Assembly (NCBI GenBank): GCA_016194705.1
Contig: JACQAZ010000015.1
Coordinates: 122,453 to 186,452, forward strand
Direction: 5' to 3'
DNA: 64,000 nucleotides
From: Elusimicrobiota bacterium
Lineage (GTDB): Bacteria; Elusimicrobiota; Elusimicrobia; UBA1565; UBA9628
The notes beneath the pieces were generated by a model. That model saw only the letters and a list, made by a program, of their open reading frames with translations. It was not told where the DNA came from and ran no database searches. The position numbers and the translations under genes are program-made. Shown here one piece after another: positions 15,001 through 20,031 of the stretch. The stretch's first letter is position 1; each line of letters opens with the position of its first letter.

Positions 15001-18000
15001 GCCGAGCCGCCGGAGAGCGGGGAGGCGTTGACGTTGACCGCGATGCTCGTGTCGGCGAAATTGACGCTCGAGAACGTGACGTTGAATGTCCCACCCTGGA
15101 AGTTGATCGCCGTGGCGCCGGCGGCCAGGCTCGAGAAGGTCAAGGACGAGATCGAGAGGATCGCGCCCGGGCTTTGGGCGCCTATGTTCATGGCGTTGGC
15201 CGCGCCCGAGCCCGAGATCGTGTTGGAAGTAAAGCTCAAAGAGCCGTCGTTCGCGCCGGCGCTGAGGTTGACGCATACGCCCCCGGTGCTGCTACCGCAG
15301 ATCAAGGTCGTGGTCGTCACGGACAAGCCGACGGCGGCGTTGCTCTGGAGCCCGGGGCCGGGGGTAGCGCCTAGGCCTCCCGACAGCACGCTGCCGTCGA
15401 CGACCGTGCCTGTCGAGCCGAAGTTGGAGATGGCCCCCTGGCCTTCGACGTAGGACATGTCGATCGTGTTCGAGGAGCCGCTGATGAAGAGCGCGAAGGT
15501 GCCCGTGGCGCCGCTCGTGACCGTGCTCCGGCTGATCGTATCGTTGGCGCCCGCGTTGATCGCGACGGCGGAGCCCAACGGATTGGAGATGAAGCTGTCG
15601 GTGACGCTGTTGGAATAGGCGTTCTTCAGCCAAAGGGCGTAGGCCGTGGAATTGCCCTTGATCGTGCACGAACTGATCGCGTTCGCGACCGGGAAGATGG
15701 TGCCCGCGAAATCCGTCACGTAGGCGGAGGTGCTCACGGGGTTGGAGATGAAGCTCTGCGAGATCGTAGCGGAGGCTGAGCCCAGCACCCAGAGGGCGAC
15801 GCCGCCGTTCGAATTGGCGACGATGCTGCTCTGCGTGACCTGGCTCTGATGGTCCTCGTCGAGCTTGAGCGCGGTGCTCCCGCCGCTAAAGAGGTAGCAT
15901 TGGATTATCTTCGTGCGGGAGGAGCCCGAAAGCTGGACCGCATCGAAGCCCGAGTTGCTGGTCATCGTGCTCTGGCTGATCGTGTTCGCGTTTGAGTTCG
16001 AGTCCAGCAGCGCGACGTAGCCGGAAAGGTTGCTGAAGAAGCTCTGAGCGAAGGTATTGGACGACGAGTTGATCATCCTAAGGTCCCAGGTCGCGCCTTG
16101 GTCCATGGCCACGGTGCTGAAGCTGATCGTGTTGGAGCTGGAATCGGTGAAATAGGCTCCATACCCTCCGTTCTTGTTGAAGAAATAGCTCTGCGTAACG
16201 GTGTTGGAGGACGCGCCCATGAAGCTGAGAGACGTGGAAAGGCCTCCGGAGGCGCCGGTGTTGATCGTGCTGAAGCTGATCGAGTTGGCGTTGGCGTTCT
16301 TGAGGAGGACTCCGGGGCCCAACGGGTTCAACAGAAAGCTCTGCGTCAGGGTATTGCTGGACGCGCCGTCGAGGAAGAGTGCGTAGGCCGCGGAATTGCC
16401 GGACATCGTGCTTTGGATGATCGTGTTGTTCTTGGAGTTGGGATTCAGATAGGCCGCCGTGCTCAGCGCATTAGAGATGTAGCTCAGCGTGACCGTGTTG
16501 GAGGAACCGCCGGTGAACGCCAGGGCCGCGTTTGTCGCGGAATTGCCGGTGATCGTGCTCTGGCTGACCATCGCGTAGGAAGCGTTGGACGGGAGCTCCA
16601 GCGCGGGACCGGCCGAGTTGCTGACGAAGACCTGGGAGATCACGTTGTTCGGTCCGTCGGCGCTGAACGCGTCGGAGGTCGAATTGCTGGTGATCGTGCT
16701 CAGAGTGACCGTCGTCGAGGAGGAATTGGGGTACATCTGCAGCGCGACGCCGAGCGGGTTGGCGATGTAGCTTTGGGTGATCGTATTTGAGGAAGCGAGA
16801 TTGTCGAGATAGAGGTTTGGGGGGCCGGCCGCGTTGGAGGTGATCGTGCTGAACTTGACGATGTTGCCGGTGGTCCCGTTGGTAAAGTACATGCCCGAGC
16901 CGACGGGGCTGTAAAGATAGGTCTTGTCCACGGTGTTCCCGGACCCTCCGTTGAAGCGAACGCCCGCCCAGTTCGCGGTCCCCGAGCTCCGGTCGATGAG
17001 GTTGCCGGTCCCCTCCAGGTAGAACGCGTCGGCGCCCACGACCACGACGCTCGAGGTGAACACCTTCGTGTAGCTCGAGAGGAAGACGCCCGCCGGGCTG
17101 ATCTTGCCCAAATTGTCGATCACGCTCAGGCTGGAGATCGTCACGCTGGGAGAAGAGGCCTGGACGCCGTAGGAGACGGCCACCGTCGGAACGATGCCGA
17201 AGCCGGAGATCGTCACGCTCGCGTTCATGACCTGGAAGGCGGCCGTGGAGAAAGAGGGCGGGCTGACCACGGGAGCCGAGCTCACGAAGCTCGGATCGGC
17301 CATGATTTTGACTTGAAAGCCGTTGTTCGTGAATCCCTGGATGGTGACCTGCTCGTTGTAGGTATTGGTGTCGCGGATTACGACGCAGAGATCCCCGGTC
17401 ATAACCTTGGGCAGGGCGTTCACGGCCGCCTGGATCGAACCGAAGCCGCGCGGCGGGGGGCCTTGCGCCACGTCGAAAGTGTAGCCCGCGGTGCAGTTAC
17501 CGGACGGATTGACGCTCGGGAGCGCGTACTTGGCCAGGAATATCTGCTGCGGGCCGGTCGTCACGAAGCCGGCCCCGAAGGCCTTTTCCGAGGCCGTGTC
17601 CACCACGACCGCCGAAAGCTGATCGTTGCCCGAAGATCCGCCGTCGAAGGTGCTGCTCGAGATCACATTGAGGCTGTAATCCATCTCTGAGATCAAGGCG
17701 TCGGCGGCTGTCCCGCCTGCGACCAGCTGTCCGCCGAGGTAGACCCTGTTGCCGGTGACGGCGAGAGCCATGGCTTGGTGGCTGAATGAGTTGACGGGAC
17801 CGGTATAAGTCTGGGTCACCAGCTGATTCAAGTTGAGGTCGAATTTGGCGACATAAAGATCCGAGTCGGCTCCCGTGATGCTTTTAACCCCGGCGGCGAA
17901 CAGAAAATTGTTGGTCGGGTCCACGCTCACGCCGAAGACGATGTCCGAATTCCCGCCCGGCCCCGCCTGGGTGAAGCTCGTGATGTAGACAAGGCTGCTG

Positions 18001-18713
18001 TCGAACTTGCCGATCCACAGATCGCTCGAGGTGGCCGGCGCCGGGGCCACGGCGCCGCCGACGTAGATGTTGCCGCCGGCGTCGCGGGTGATCGCGAAGG
18101 CTGTGTTCCCGTTGAAGCCATTGAAGAAGGTCGCGCTGGAGAGAAAGCCCAAGAAGCTGTCGAACTTGGCCACCAGAATCTCGTTGTTAGCTCCGACGGG
18201 GGTATCCCCGGACACGTAGAGGTTGCCGCCGGGATCGATGAGGATGCCCTTCGGAGAACTGGTAAAGGTCGGGATGCCGCCAAAGGTCGCGCTGCTGATC
18301 AGGTTCATGGCCGAGTCGAACTTGCCCAGCCACAGCACGTTGCCGAATCCGGAGACCGAGGAATACCCGACCGCGAACACGTTGCCGGAGCCCCCGTCGA
18401 CGGCCACGCCCTGGGCCTCGTCGTGGCTTCCTCCCGAGCCGTTGAGCGTGCGGCTCGAGACGACGGTGAGGTTGCTCTCGTTCCACTTGCTGACCCAGAT
18501 GTCCCTGCCCTGCGGTCCCATGCTCGAGTAGCCGACAATGTACAGGCTGGTGCCGGACTTGGCGATGCCCTCGGCCTGATCGTTGTTTCCTGAGGACAGA
18601 GTCGCGCTGCTGAGCAGCGGGATGGTCGGGCCGGCGGCGGCCGGCAAGGAGGCCGACAGCGCCAGCCCGAGCCCGAAGGCTCCGGCCAGAAAGAGGCGTC
18701 TCGGCGCGTTCAT
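1..18713 (-). CDS. Giant secreted multidomain repeat protein, C-terminus beyond the window
   Basis: One uninterrupted minus-strand frame runs from the ATG at 18713 (MNAPRRLFLAGAF) to the window edge, at least 6,237 codons with no stop. A signal peptide ends near residue 27 (LPAAAG). Approximate domains: SBBP-like beta-propeller 30-395; right-handed beta-helix 400-1265; second beta-helix 1270-1830 opening with the same header; Ig-like module 1840-1950; second propeller 1950-2270; PA-IL lectin-like modules near 2490-2595 and 3320-3420; at least twelve Ig/carboxypeptidase-regulatory-like repeats ending in variants of RAFRDxNGNGxxDxGEP, about 2875-5750; Fn3 domains near 3850 and 4030-4130; pre-peptidase C-terminal-like domains near 4240 and 5440; third propeller 4930-5300; FlgD-like module near 6105-6155 (WDGR then SGIYYVRVE). 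No catalytic site was recognised. It is the third gene after a FecR protein and a barrel, which suggests an exported surface or adhesive protein. The frame is certain; the role is inferred. Confidence 0.9.
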   Translation of the reverse strand, partial: MNAPRRLFLAGAFGLGLALSASLPAAAGPTIPLLSSATLSSGNNDQAEGIAKSGTSLYIVGYSSMGPQGRDIWVSKWNESNLTVVSSRTLNGSGGSHDEAQGVAVDGGSGNVFAVGYSSVSGFGNVLWLGKFDSAMNLISSATFGGIPTFTSSPKGILIDPGGNLYVSGDTPVGANNEILVAKFDSFLGFLSSATFFNGFNGNTAFAITRDAGGNIYVGGAVAPAPATSSDLWIGKFDSSLVYITSFTQAGPGGNSDIVFGVSVDPTNNFLFAAGVKSITGADSDLYVAKFDLNLNQLVTQTYTGPVNSFSHQAMALAVTGNRVYLGGQLVAGGTAADALISEMDYSLNVISSSTFDGGSSGNDQLSAVVVDTASEKAFGAGFVTTGPQQIFLAKYALPSVNPSGNCTAGYTFDVAQGPPPRGFGSIQAAVNALPKVMTGDLCVVIRDTNTYNEQVTIQGFTNNGFQVKIMADPSFVSSAPVVSPPSFSTAAFQVMNASVTISGFGIVPTVAVSYGVQASSPSVTISSLSVIDNLGKISPAGVFLSSYTKVFTSSVVVVGADAFYLEGTGNLIDRSSGTANWAGVRFNGGSGNTVDKTYLYSPVGSGMYFTNGTTGNIVKFSTITSNAAGPPNLYLDNLASSNTITQSYIANPLGVALQMYPNSSSTTVTLSTITSNSTSDAFSADGPNNVISQVFVSNSAGPALELPSNASYAMVSQSTITGNSATNAALAFTGGSSNTVTLSYISNALSTAAYLNPNSKNNTIIQSTMSGNSAAYALFLDGASSNTLTQSFLLNPLGPGVLLKNANANSISFSTINTGASGGLSTSLSFMGASSNTVTQSYFFNKNGGYGAYFTDSSSNTISFSTVAMDQGATWDLRMINSSSNTFAQSFFSNLSGYVALLDSNSNANTISQSTMTSNSGFDAVQLSGSSRTKIIQCYLFSGGSTALKLDEDHQSQVTQSSIVANSNGGVALWVLGSASATISQSFISNPVSTSAYVTDFAGTIFPVANAISSCTIKGNSTAYALWLKNAYSNSVTDSFISNPLGSAVAINAGANDTISRSTVTSGATGTFALFISGSSNTIDMSYVEGQGAISNFGSTGTVVDGSVLSGGLGATPGPGLQSNAAVGLSVTTTTLICGSSTGGVCVNLSAGANDGSLSFTSNTISGSGAANAMNIGAQSPGAILSISSLTFSSLAAGATAINFQGGTFNVTFSSVNFADTSIAVNVNASPLSGGSAVTMANAAGPRTGPSFANDPLGVIIWPGYVGAGLPGGCATGFNVKKSAGGDYSSISVALNHLPPSLAGGDACVVIRDTQTYTEQVNVAGVTNNGFFVRILADPSFISSAPVVSPPAFSTAAFLIANASVTIGHIAISPANSMSYGIKASSGYVTISSVSLLDPSGKITEVGVSISSYSFIGYSTISVQSAGFGGVDLTAGAVYDTVTFSSITSNGGAALSVSAAYSTISQSYVANPSNDALVMGGGGNAISQSSVTSNGAAKFALAIVGGASFNTVTLSYLSSPNGNGLGLLNVSNNNTISQSSITSAGVGGYAVDIYGSTNTLTSLYIYEPSGYGAYFQPPAANNMISQSRITNNSAGYPALYLTGSSYNTITQSFISNTADVAVSLSGDSHDTIRQSTVTSNGGPGQAISISGSSDTIDASYVQGQQAISNFGSTGTVIDGSVLFATGTFQKAIFSFASVGLTVTTNTIFGGPQGAGVFLDIGHAGPLSLTSNTILGCQLGLKVNSQSAGAVLSVTSMTFLNLSAGATAINFLGGTFVSTFSKVFFDNSIAVNVNASLLTNSTITMTNFAGPQAGPQFSNDPFGEVVWAGLPVSPVTFPPNPFVMSLFTIKGTAQAFNGNTITAVQVTIQRLSDSFFWNGSAFVTGSPSFLPATFIGASSGTWSYSTGPDTPQLSAGVTYRVRAFPTDTVGVSGLGFASDFKAVTFAYTGNFAAAGGAVAASNNGFHDIGAGIAVDNSGPSIYEVVMSSTSSSFSPPMLESLVKLDGNGNYLQSIPLNGNQGDAVIAVGSGGTVFVADKSSNPVSGLSITLATYNSSLVQTASINLDTTVIGNVTAMGTFSTSLYTVNDGGSSENHAKVIKYDSALSAVSTATYVDGTVLNSDGNAIALDAAGNVYVAVSTSTNPGSELHLVKYTSGLTELWDSTITALTPNEPSIAVSTEAAGATKVYVACSDLTGGASLVSAYNGVFGNYTNASSTQADAVHNINASNQVVKVAPDGSVFLAYPKACDGATCPGKGDYGVVKYDRDLHFLLSSAFNGPANSTDTTVGLAVLDSSNVVVTGASKNGSGDFDAVSVKLFMAGGGAPIFVAGTDISPSTVATNGVNVPLLRLGVWTDGAASFNSVNVGLLGNAPSSNVGASLWQDNGDGLFKPSDTLLSTAPFGAGSPPLALLQSTYTIILGGTTQYFFVTVTFSSMSVGRQLGVTLPGPANIGLAQGGLSPSVAFPIQSGQPVVQQLVFANPAAQGAATPTANPGGTGGLDTGLQVQSGQNIFVTATGTWNTGGFGVTNATGIATLGGLDPALKIGSLVGRVGGGNWFQLGSSVTVTAGQTGDLFLAMNDTSYLDNAGSIAVGAQVFVSTTPRIWTGNSGVNSNASINANWLNSQPPASGETVLFDNSVSSKNCNWDIYSANVGLLKLTTSYTGTVTIAPAAYTLTVSSEVEVFNGVLTLGGAVTFASQNKLRIAGGAFDMGPGGGILQLGHNGISVLGGGGFRSVGASTATLQAINPNDPFPFTVTQGTINLNNSQLTYVTDSAGLQISSLTSVVNLSKVSFTNANFNPLPSIVFSGPTWPSPVSFAFSKVAFDNNVSTNVSAGFLAAGSTVTINDASGAKFGSPFDSDPNHVVFWSPDGGASGSITGTITNSGGGSGNYNIVAYTGPGLVPGPMSYVFGTNNGNPSSFLKAVAGGPGGAEGGSFGGQVNQPGTGYTISGLQAPNTYYIYAWRDPSGNPTGFSPRGAYGNGPTQGMVSNPVFLPAGGTVSAIDITINDWSAVSGTITMNSSQVGPISADVWVGAPNVAGSTLAAAFDFPSLPQGGATFYTMPAPPTTVQSDAYIVLSTANFSAFQSFEASGSSGPTAAVANSAATGGLLNITGGSSAPGGTLTVATVNPFTFHQGYVGYTSTMAASSLPQAMLRLDVAVSGSSLTLNALRVDLSTPAPQNGLYLTLWWDSNLSPGGDGLFQNPFVGGAGTFDGQLNAPVTYVPPGVSSGVIILGPNPHTVLSGTSETYFVAVDLKGQTMPDFQMSIASTSYFTLSQGSAAAQGIYPIATSTASAKFATMAAVAAQQPSGGGVDTGFFVAGGQSVIVNALVGTWNVSAASSTGPGGIGGTAGQNTIVPAANQGQLVGRVGDSLGNGTTWYPVTGGVPFNSPASGRLFLAINDYSGAYFDDFGAVFSTFSVAGSTTGAISGTVFYLGTQTGNLFVRADQIQPCFTPTGSACPQSPHTIVSTVTLTLVGGTTYYGYTLGGLPAQFDYTVDAVVQNAPSQTGKPSSVSTSLVSGSTVTGVDFTMSLGSGSIAGSITYSGVQNVGQFLLAIFDNATDEFAGVISTPNPAAYIFTGLPTPATYYIFGFRDVNGDFEPNGPEPAGLAGDLTLSSLFVGSSNLIFLDTAASIAGQTIPLFDRGALAGDITFPSGSAAGDLVVQVGHGVPGTPGYSFEDQKVYSLSAAGPGSVFSYSVGLLTPATDYSVLAFVSTDLSDSLVPGNAFAQVNGPLAVSSAAVTQQALTISPAGPPLAVTGFAGVALSTIEVRWSWDTAIGATNYQLLNAVGTPLVSLSSSSLSFIDVVIASNTFSAIRKIKAQNNFGPGPIVLVSSVASFAAAAGTPTFPGVSQSSISLTWPANGNTPGTVYQILRATASGGPFSLIFSTGSSSATDSALLPATPYFYGIGAFNGNGIAAAVSSTGSVTTAAGFGPSISGSFTYTGTQKGLIAIQISTNASFSPVFDLARLPNSPYYFSEPGGTNYNVRAFVDVFGDGAFHSGEDVSPSSAPSVGLGAHPGVNFTLSADTVTPAIPVGLAANTPFGKIVLNWVAPNLNADGSTLLDLAGFRVQRSTNVAGPFVTISTGGVFGTTGTVAGNTYTDFTPFPGVVNYYRVAAVDFAGNQGFASGSIGVTPYLGATISGVVKDLASSSAGPMRVRLSATPDISSFLAETALSTYSFTGLADGIFYVEAFRDLNGDAKQQDGEPGGNLGGLGNPYPINIFGGNSVTGTTVTVCDHSPVVFGLGAPTVSTFTLSAAGCPALDQGGGFFTNLMSFRVGGGAANSLGTGSKIAIQMQSAYPNRLILLGPDGSVAATDNRPGGAYVSYTANQAGLYFIEPTSFNQFDVGPATVSLSVNGGFSGVISGAATYSGVQSGKLAIQLFNTTDPTAFPVVQSTFAAPGAYSVGGLPDGQYFVRAFRDANGNGSQDAGEPNGAFGVGASSLTAVQIQGGVRSVNGSTVAPVNLTMTDPAVGTVAGTIVRQGTQSGTIVVSVGFPPSCPTCGQFSVIAFATIPAAGAYSIPFVPPATTYMVLAFVDVNGNSQNDPLEARGAVSSVTVTANQTTTVGVFVADPGSGASGNSTISGTVSYGGSSTGPLLMAFAADSDFNFIPYVLSQASTGSFVKNGVVGGATYYVAAFLDNNNNSEPDDRMGEPIGFYGAIPANDFNSKQAVFVPASSQVVITVALLDAPTGQINGVVTYSGAAPINQNIVVKAFVPGVSGHFTSHQAGIARTPGVSDYGFGLPFLAAATYYTVASFIDANGNGNQDPGEPFGVFGQANCSGGGPCFGSPVNVSSGPNTFPTYGVNVQIVDPNTGGGNFNNGSVTGNIIYLGIQSGPFVIRLFSTSTYAGAPALSFSAPAAAGSGSFPFTVPNVPPGTYFVDAFRDTSGSGIFNPAFQAYEQFGSVILPPGSPSVNLSNSGQFMTDPGAGGSLNVYTGSFTAPGGARFDGGAADLGISVAADTTTAGGPFFYVTGLTDQRPLVLSIVKYSSGGVFLASTTVASIDGHDPIFDPSLRFLYIPGSVSNSGVGTSTAAILELGADLHVIRTIQLTAADATFGGEQVDGSAMSGGLLYAAVRAGQAGGSMLRQIDPNQNFKTISTGTFAFPGAACSSSLSCSGTRLAAIAVDTNTAYVYALATFDPGGPGKLAALLKYDSGLNLLASQDITNLGVPTGNGGGSGSLAVDGLGNLFLSFVPVGQSPPISLATYKFNSSNLQQLNYKTFGPILTHFGFGDLQVGPDGYVYETAESTVNGGDYIVLRYDPALNLAASRTFNGTAAGSLEDFPGGFYVLDSSRVYVTGAVNNGASLDWATVQFNMNASGAQSGSGTAVVITTANATNAVFGTLSYAGSLASSGTVRAFLFPLGGTTPTRFSSAPFAANSTYLFNNVPGGVYQIRAFIDPNSNFIAEAGEPVSVSSSTGFFFSGSSSTILNLDLCDRRPIAFGTSITDTITTADCRAQDQNGAFQRLYTFSGSRGQAVTIENDAVNFFDAPVRLYDSNGILISYDDGGAGNGNSRISAFQIPADGLYTIGVSPYAAGLPSATFKLTLGGSAGSLGSISGTVNYTGVQGGQILLGLFSTSTFLTGGVSPVSVISVPGSGPFNFTNLLTGTTYFLGGFVDVNANGRPDSGEDSAFFGSSVTGAAPIFLQSGQNASGIGFTIASSSAVVLAGISGVVSYAGTQTGQMHVEFWSNSLFSGQPVAARVVPTGPGPYDILVPAGVPYYVRAFLDTNNSGTFDAFNPAGLYAPRGQGAEAVFAPSSGSIVGVSFSMFDAGQSTAGIAGEGTATISPSTAAAGAAVFSATITYTGGANGLAVGGKLGFTVPPDFPPPAIAFITIKTTATATFTVSTSPVSMLASVNSGSVLLGQQVNMVYTEGPVACLASTQTFSVTEAQNAGVTPLALLQGSPSLQILPGPPAALQPSNRYLSITQGVISDAQNLLALDLCGNQAAVPAAMGTLSATLRAKRFDIATSTFVFDPTVGLSTGIAASTTSIASLSIAVGLSSATYYALSSSTGPKNIEVFYNFNQPTTFYYGLSVLASNALTGVSVSILSSGTGQTTAAISPNGTGGDDVAYINFTLGDPNQGWHVLVSSVPFKPGIAPTPVWESWGYGQPTLGQIGWDGRYSPWINGGARVASGIYYVRVELGNSGVHNDGLIVTVTVPQLIGHFFDGGVTPNPPLPGANVQIFGPNGTILTQSDAGGAYVLPGIQAGTYNMFVSRSDFLDGSLSVTVNAA
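1450..10100 (-). repeat. Tandem Ig-like repeats with Asp/Asn-Gly loops inside the giant protein
   Basis: At least twelve units of about 90-120 codons recur. Each begins with a GxITYSGxQxGxLxIxLF-type strand and ends with AFxDxNGNGxxDxGEP-type text. Clear ends lie near 9830, 7940, 6740, 6130, 5460, 5100, 4800, 4440, 4060, 2500, 1850 and 1530. The Asp/Asn-rich loop resembles calcium-binding loops of SdrD B-type and dockerin-like modules; calcium binding is an inference. Copies are clearly diverged, so this is old protein-level repetition rather than a recent DNA repeat. Confidence 0.8.
13220..17520 (-). repeat. Two duplicated beta-helix modules inside the giant protein
   Basis: Two modules start near 17515 and 14905 with the same roughly 90-residue header: a Cys, then AxNxLP, CVVIRDT, TYxEQV, TNNGF, ADPSF and SSAPVVSPP. 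Each is followed by many short units of the type SNTITQSYISN and STITSNSA, the periodicity of pectin-lyase-like parallel beta-helices. Module 1 is longer, about 860 residues against about 560. The header resembles the start of bacterial beta-helix proteins; no catalytic residues were identified. Confidence 0.75.
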
Positions 18714-18737
18714 GAATCTCACGACATCAACCGTTTA

Positions 18738-20012
18738 TCAGTACTCGTACGAAAAGCCCATCAAGTAGTTCGCGGTGCGGTAGTTGTAGGCGTAGGTCTT
18801 CTCGAAGGTGTTGTTGGAGCGCGCCCACAGGAAATTGGCCGAGCCCCTCAGGTAAAACCCCGGCGAGATCGGCACGCCGTACTTGAGAGTGACCTGGTAG
18901 CGGTCCTGCCATTGGTGCTCGCCCGTGTAGAGGCCGTCGCCGTTCTCGGCCTGGCGCCCCATGTATTTCGTGCTCACGTAGTTGAAGGAGAGGCCGGCCG
19001 AGCTCGGCCGCTTCTTGTCTCCCCAGGACAAGCTCACGCCCGGCCCGAAGCCCCAGCTGGTGTAGCTGTAGGCGTCGAAGAAGAACTGTGTGGCGGCCGC
19101 GTCAAAGAGGTTCTGGTTGGAGCCGTTGTAGGCGAAGCTCCCTCCGAGAGAAGAGTCCAAGCGCACCTCCCGGCCAAAGAGGCGCACCGGGACGGGATAG
19201 CCCACCGCGGCGTTGAGGGCCTGCATGAAGTCGCGCCGCGAATACGGCCTGTGATCGGTCAACTGTCCCTTCGAGTCGACGACGCTCTGGTCGAGGTATT
19301 CCTGCCAGGTGAAGCTGTAGCCCGCCGACAACGAAACGATGGGGTCGTTATACGGGAACGGCCGCGAGCCGCCGACCGAGAGCTGGTAGTTGTAGGTGTC
19401 GAGCACGTTCTGATTGGACTTGCCGCGGGCGAGCGGGTTGCCGAGAGGATCGTTGGGCGCTTGGGACTCCAGAGACTGGAAGTTCGGAAAACGGATTCGG
19501 TAGAAATCGAATCCGACCTTGTAGGAGAATGGGTCGTTGTAGACGTTCTCGGCCTCGAAGCCCGCGCCGATCTTCTCGTAGTCGAAGAGGCCGTGGGTCC
19601 AGGTCTCGTCGCGCGTCTCCTTGAGGAACTCGTACTTGTAGCTGCCCTGCGGGCGCAGCTTCCAGTTCGAGCCCTCCGGCGAGTAGATCCCGGTCAGCGA
19701 GACGCGCTGATCGGCCGCCTGCTGGAACAAGGTGCCGGCGGCGACCTGATCGTTGACGCCCTTGGTGCCCTGGTAGCCGCCCGCGTACATGGGGACCAAG
19801 GACCAGCGCTCGTCAAGCTTGACGGCCTCGGCGGCGTTCACCGTGACGTTGCCGCTGACGTTGCCGTTGCTGCCCTGAAAGAAGTACTGGCCGCCCAGGA
19901 CCTGGGCGTTGAACACCGGGGCGTATTCGGCCGCCCGCGCATTGCCCGCGATGCCCAATGCCAAAGCCGTAGCCAAGGCCAGACCCCCCTGCCGCTTCTC
20001 TCTTATGCGCAA
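18738..20012 (-). CDS. Predicted outer-membrane beta-barrel protein
   Basis: This 424-residue protein has a cleavable signal peptide (LALATALALGIAGNARA, cut before AEYAPV). The rest is rich in alternating aromatic/polar strands and short turns, and it ends in an aromatic C-terminus (FSYEY), as barrels recognised by the BAM machinery usually do. The start is TTG at 20012; no ATG is available, and an AAAGGA Shine-Dalgarno sits about 9 nt upstream. It lies between the FecR-domain gene (20-bp gap) and the giant secreted protein (24-bp gap), so the three are probably one operon. It may anchor or export the giant protein; that is inference from position. I cannot name a specific porin or transporter family. 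Confidence 0.8.
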   Translation of the reverse strand: MRIREKRQGGLALATALALGIAGNARAAEYAPVFNAQVLGGQYFFQGSNGNVSGNVTVNAAEAVKLDERWSLVPMYAGGYQGTKGVNDQVAAGTLFQQAADQRVSLTGIYSPEGSNWKLRPQGSYKYEFLKETRDETWTHGLFDYEKIGAGFEAENVYNDPFSYKVGFDFYRIRFPNFQSLESQAPNDPLGNPLARGKSNQNVLDTYNYQLSVGGSRPFPYNDPIVSLSAGYSFTWQEYLDQSVVDSKGQLTDHRPYSRRDFMQALNAAVGYPVPVRLFGREVRLDSSLGGSFAYNGSNQNLFDAAATQFFFDAYSYTSWGFGPGVSLSWGDKKRPSSAGLSFNYVSTKYMGRQAENGDGLYTGEHQWQDRYQVTLKYGVPISPGFYLRGSANFLWARSNNTFEKTYAYNYRTANYLMGFSYEY

Positions 20013-20031
20013 AGCTCGTTGTCCTTTTGCT

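Noticed and set aside
14000..17000. Regularly repeated short units resembling a CRISPR array
   Set aside because: The repeats are degenerate and in frame, and they encode beta-helix rungs; there are no identical repeats with unique spacers.
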